Below are positions 51,695 through 54,018 of a DNA stretch of 54,018 bases, piece by piece (within the stretch, counting starts at the first letter, position 1; every line of letters starts with the position of its first letter). A program made the position numbers and the translations under genes. The notes under the pieces were generated by a model, which saw nothing but the letters and a program-made list of their open reading frames with translations, had not been told where the DNA came from and searched no databases. Location: contig JACRBE010000013.1 in NCBI GenBank assembly GCA_016213235.1, forward strand, positions 1 to 54,018. Reading direction: 5' to 3'. The DNA comes from Chlamydiales bacterium. Lineage in GTDB: Bacteria > Chlamydiota > Chlamydiia > Chlamydiales > JACRBE01.

Positions 51695-52229
51695 ATGAGC
51701 CAAGAAAAAACATTTCTTATTCGTAACAGTACCGCTGAATTTCTAATCTTCACCGCACAATCGGGCAAAGATGGCATTGAGGTCTGGGTGGCCGAAGAAA
51801 CAGTCTGGTTGACACAAAAATTAATGAGCATTTGAGCAACTTTTTAGTCAGAAAGAGATCTCTAAAAAAGCAACTATTCGGAATTTCCGAATGGTTCAAA
51901 AGGAAGGAAACCGTGAGATCATAAGGAATATTGAATTCTACAACCTTGAGTCTATCATTGCTGTAGGTTCCCGGGTCAATTCGACTCGAGCTATCCAATT
52001 CAGACAATGGGCCACAGGCATACTGCGAGATTTTACTATTCGCGGTTATTTACTCGACAAGGACCCCTTAAAAAATGGCGCATTCTTCAACGAAGCATAT
52101 TTTGATAGCTTGTTTGATAAGCATATTAAATATGTTCTAGAAAACGATAAGAAGTTAATCAAAGACGGCAATAGTGAACTTTCCATTACGAGGAGGGACG
52201 AAACAAGAGGATCTACCAAAAAAAATTAG
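51695..52229 (+). pseudogene. Disrupted rhuM-family (virulence protein RhuM) gene
   Basis: The first frame from ATG 51695 reads MSQEKTFLIRNSTAEFLIFTAQ and VWVAEETVWLTQK, the RhuM N-terminus, then stops at 51833-51835. The next frame resumes the family with REIIRNIEFYNLESIIAVGSRVNSTRAIQFRQWATGILRDFTIRGYLLDKDPL. About 25 residues that normally lie between the two (the FG-x-helix-turn-helix region) are mostly missing, and the protein ends early at 52229, well short of the usual roughly 330 residues. It is a pseudogene with a frameshift/deletion and a truncated C-terminus. RhuM family function is unclear. Confidence 0.85.
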
Positions 52230-52238
52230 CTCTAAAAG

Positions 52239-52285
52239 TTAATAGCTTGTAGATTGTTTTAAAAATGGGTGCTCCATTTTTTTAT
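52239..52285. repeat. 3' end of the M16C protease gene (true copy of the repeat)
   Basis: Direct repeat partner of 50984-51030, 43 of 47 bases identical by hand count; encodes the final KMEHPFLKQSTSY of the protease on the minus strand. The 1.2 kb between copies holds the two small membrane/exported genes and the rhuM remnant. Confidence 0.8.
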
Positions 52286-54018
52286 TTTCTTCCTCTATCA
52301 TGGATTCACTGGCAAATACTATTTTTTTACCACTATGATAGTTTTTTTTCAGTATCTTGGCAGAGTCCTTTAGATCTTCTTTTGTAACAGATATCATTTT
52401 TTCTCTAAAACTCTGTCTTGTAGGTTTGTCTCGATGCATCTTTTTCCAAGAGTAGGCAAGGGATGCTCTAGATCCGGGAGATAAAGGAGTGTCTAAATCT
52501 TGCATCACCTCAAAGATAGCTTCTTCTACTTGAGAGGATTTAAATTTACCTTTTGCTATTTGATCAATCGCATCATAAAAAATATCAAAAGTATCCACAA
52601 CATGAGGATCTCTGTAGGAATAAAAATGAAAAGCATGGGTGAGCGGATGATAACTGGCTCCTGATCCATATGCACCACCCTGCTCTCTGATTTTCTTATG
52701 TAAATACACATCGGAAATAAGATCAGATAAAATATTCATCGCTCCAGCAAGTGGATGAGTAAAGCCAACACAGGGAATGGCAAATACATTAAAAGCAACA
52801 GGGGAGGAGATGGTAAAAGCAGTAGGAGGAATATCTACCTTTGGTAAATCAAAGGATATAGCTTTATAGTCATGAGTAGGTAAGCCTTTAAGGACTTGAA
52901 AGAACTCATCTTCTATATCGTTCCTGGTACAAGATAAAACAAGAGAGGGGTGTTGTAAGTGTAATATTTTCTGTTTAATATTATTTAGCTCATAGAGCAC
53001 ATCATCAAGACGTGTATCGATATGTTTTCCAATAGAGCAAATAAAGCGGTAATACTCGATACCGGTTAATGCATTTTTTAATGATCCCAGTTTAGAAAAA
53101 GAACTCAATGCATATTTTGTTGCATAAGACATCGCTGCTTTATTCATTCTAGATTGCATATGCGTGTACATTTGTAAAATAAGCTCTTTGATACGATCTT
53201 TTTCATCCAGACGAATGTCACACAGGAAATCTCTCATTAATTTTGCTAAATGGACCTGGTTTCTTTTTAAACATTTTCCTTTAATGGAAAACTCAGGATA
53301 AAATTCATCAAATATGTTCCCATTGCCATGTAAGGATAGTCCTGTACTTATTCCGCCTGTGTATTGCTGAATAAGTGATAAATTGTCTACATAGCTTCGT
53401 TTTTTAGCTCCAAGTTCTGTTAAGATGGAAACAAATAACTGCAGGTAGGGTAGCTGCTTTGTCTCGACATGTCCTAAAGGATAGTTGATATCAACATAGA
53501 TAAAATCATTGGTAAAACAATCATGATAATAAACATCCAAATCATTTGTTTTTTCATGCAATAGGGAAAAATCTTTTGTTTTTAAGGGGATGTCATTTAG
53601 CGTGAGCTTAGGTAAACAATTCATTACCTCTTCACCTTCATCTGTTTCCTGAAATTTTTTGAGTTGCTTTTGCTCTTTAAGGATTTGTTTTTTTTCTTTT
53701 TCTGATAAGCGGGTAGAGATTTGTTTTAGTTTTGCTTTTTCTTCTTCTAATTCTCTTTGAGCAAGTGTTTTATCAGGAGAGAAAACAACTTCTAAAAAGT
53801 GATTGTTATCTAAGAAATATTGTTTGATTAAACTAGGTAAATAATCTTTATGTTTTAATTTTTCTTTTAGCTGATTGAAAAGAGAATGTAGCTTTAGCCC
53901 ATCAGAAGGCGATGCTCCATGTTGTTTCATTAAAGCGCAGCGCCAAAATAAATTTAATCCATAAGGATATTGATCCCCATTGATCTCCAGTCTTGAAAGC
54001 TCTAACTGATGCAGCGCC
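52239..54018 (-). CDS. M16C-family (presequence-protease-like) zinc metalloprotease, C-terminal part; runs off right edge
   Basis: The frame is open from the window edge to a stop at 52239-52241, about 593 codons. It has the M16C-associated coiled-coil linker (ERELEEEKAKLKQISTRLSEKEKKQILKEQKQLKKF, about 30-70 from the first internal ATG), then the C-terminal M16 half with YVDINYPLG, TGGISTGLSLHG and REQGGAYGSGASYHPLTHAFHFYSYRDPH. The zinc-binding HXXEH lies in the N-terminal half, outside the window. This agrees with the large insulinase-family protease near htrA in Chlamydia. The last 47 nt recur at 50984-51030. Confidence 0.9.
   Translation of the reverse strand, partial: ALHQLELSRLEINGDQYPYGLNLFWRCALMKQHGASPSDGLKLHSLFNQLKEKLKHKDYLPSLIKQYFLDNNHFLEVVFSPDKTLAQRELEEEKAKLKQISTRLSEKEKKQILKEQKQLKKFQETDEGEEVMNCLPKLTLNDIPLKTKDFSLLHEKTNDLDVYYHDCFTNDFIYVDINYPLGHVETKQLPYLQLFVSILTELGAKKRSYVDNLSLIQQYTGGISTGLSLHGNGNIFDEFYPEFSIKGKCLKRNQVHLAKLMRDFLCDIRLDEKDRIKELILQMYTHMQSRMNKAAMSYATKYALSSFSKLGSLKNALTGIEYYRFICSIGKHIDTRLDDVLYELNNIKQKILHLQHPSLVLSCTRNDIEDEFFQVLKGLPTHDYKAISFDLPKVDIPPTAFTISSPVAFNVFAIPCVGFTHPLAGAMNILSDLISDVYLHKKIREQGGAYGSGASYHPLTHAFHFYSYRDPHVVDTFDIFYDAIDQIAKGKFKSSQVEEAIFEVMQDLDTPLSPGSRASLAYSWKKMHRDKPTRQSFREKMISVTKEDLKDSAKILKKNYHSGKKIVFASESMIEEENKKMEHPFLKQSTSY

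Noticed and set aside
1..54018. CRISPR array, rRNA operon, intact transposase or integrase
   Set aside because: None of the expected repeat-spacer pattern, rRNA sequence or recombinase motifs was seen on either strand.

Overview
The window looks like chromosome from a member of the Chlamydiales outside the Chlamydiaceae. It is A+T-rich by eye. It carries a division and cell-wall cluster in an order I associate with chlamydiae (murF-mraY-murD-LysM protein-ftsW-murG-murC-ftsQ), followed by cutA, a KH protein, an rsbV-type gene, miaA, rsfS, fabF and an Ap4A-type Nudix gene. Further right are ftsY divergent from sucC-sucD, then htrA and an M16C protease. These single-copy genes support the order. 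The family (Rhabdochlamydia/Simkania-like) is only an impression.

Layout. 1-289: tail of an AbiEii-type toxin gene. 399-3725 (minus): compact set of tRNA-Cys, rsmI, a nucleoside-phosphorylase-like gene, an SPL-family radical SAM gene and an SDR gene, with overlapping stop/start codons. 3857-10588: three paralogous single-membrane-segment proteins of unknown function, a DUF234-type ATPase and a small exported peptide. 10696-19368: peptidoglycan precursor and division genes, ending in ftsQ. 19379-19966: remnant of a DUF4143 ATPase, bounded by a degenerate copy of the ftsQ 3' end. 19991-25314: housekeeping run from cutA to bioY. 25315-26294: loosely coding region with one or two tiny genes. 26295-30425: an acyltransferase-ACP-AMP-ligase fusion and cysS. 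30473-36831: an ankyrin-like protein, a MITE-like repeat, lysS, a DUF4260 protein, a Doc/AbrB toxin-antitoxin pair, two unrecognised proteins and an XRE regulator. 36896-40798 (minus): ftsY, an unrecognised gene and priA. 40878-44060: sucC, sucD and an M50 protease with a helical C-terminus. 44180-47680: an internally duplicated membrane protein with an in-frame stop, htrA and a GNAT-like protein. 47847-52238: accessory genes (DUF2442, AlbA_2 regulator, Fic, small membrane proteins, broken rhuM). 52239-54018: C-terminal part of an M16C protease that runs off the window.

How the genes work together. MurF, MraY, MurD, MurG and MurC build and assemble lipid II, and FtsW/FtsQ belong to the division machinery. 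SucC/SucD make succinyl-CoA synthetase. HtrA, the M50 protease and the M16C protease handle proteolysis. FtsY supports SRP targeting. MiaA, RsmI, KhpA and RsfS act on tRNA, rRNA or ribosomes.

The most interesting signals are four. First, the three-member paralogous membrane family at 3857-10588. Second, two places (ftsQ and the M16C protease) where decayed accessory DNA lies between the 3' end of a core gene and a degenerate second copy of that 3' end. Third, operator-like repeats between divergent AlbA_2 and Fic genes with near-identical C-terminal winged helices. Fourth, an internally duplicated membrane protein interrupted by one stop codon. No CRISPR array, rRNA or intact transposase was seen. 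All functional calls come from reading motifs by eye; no database search was run.
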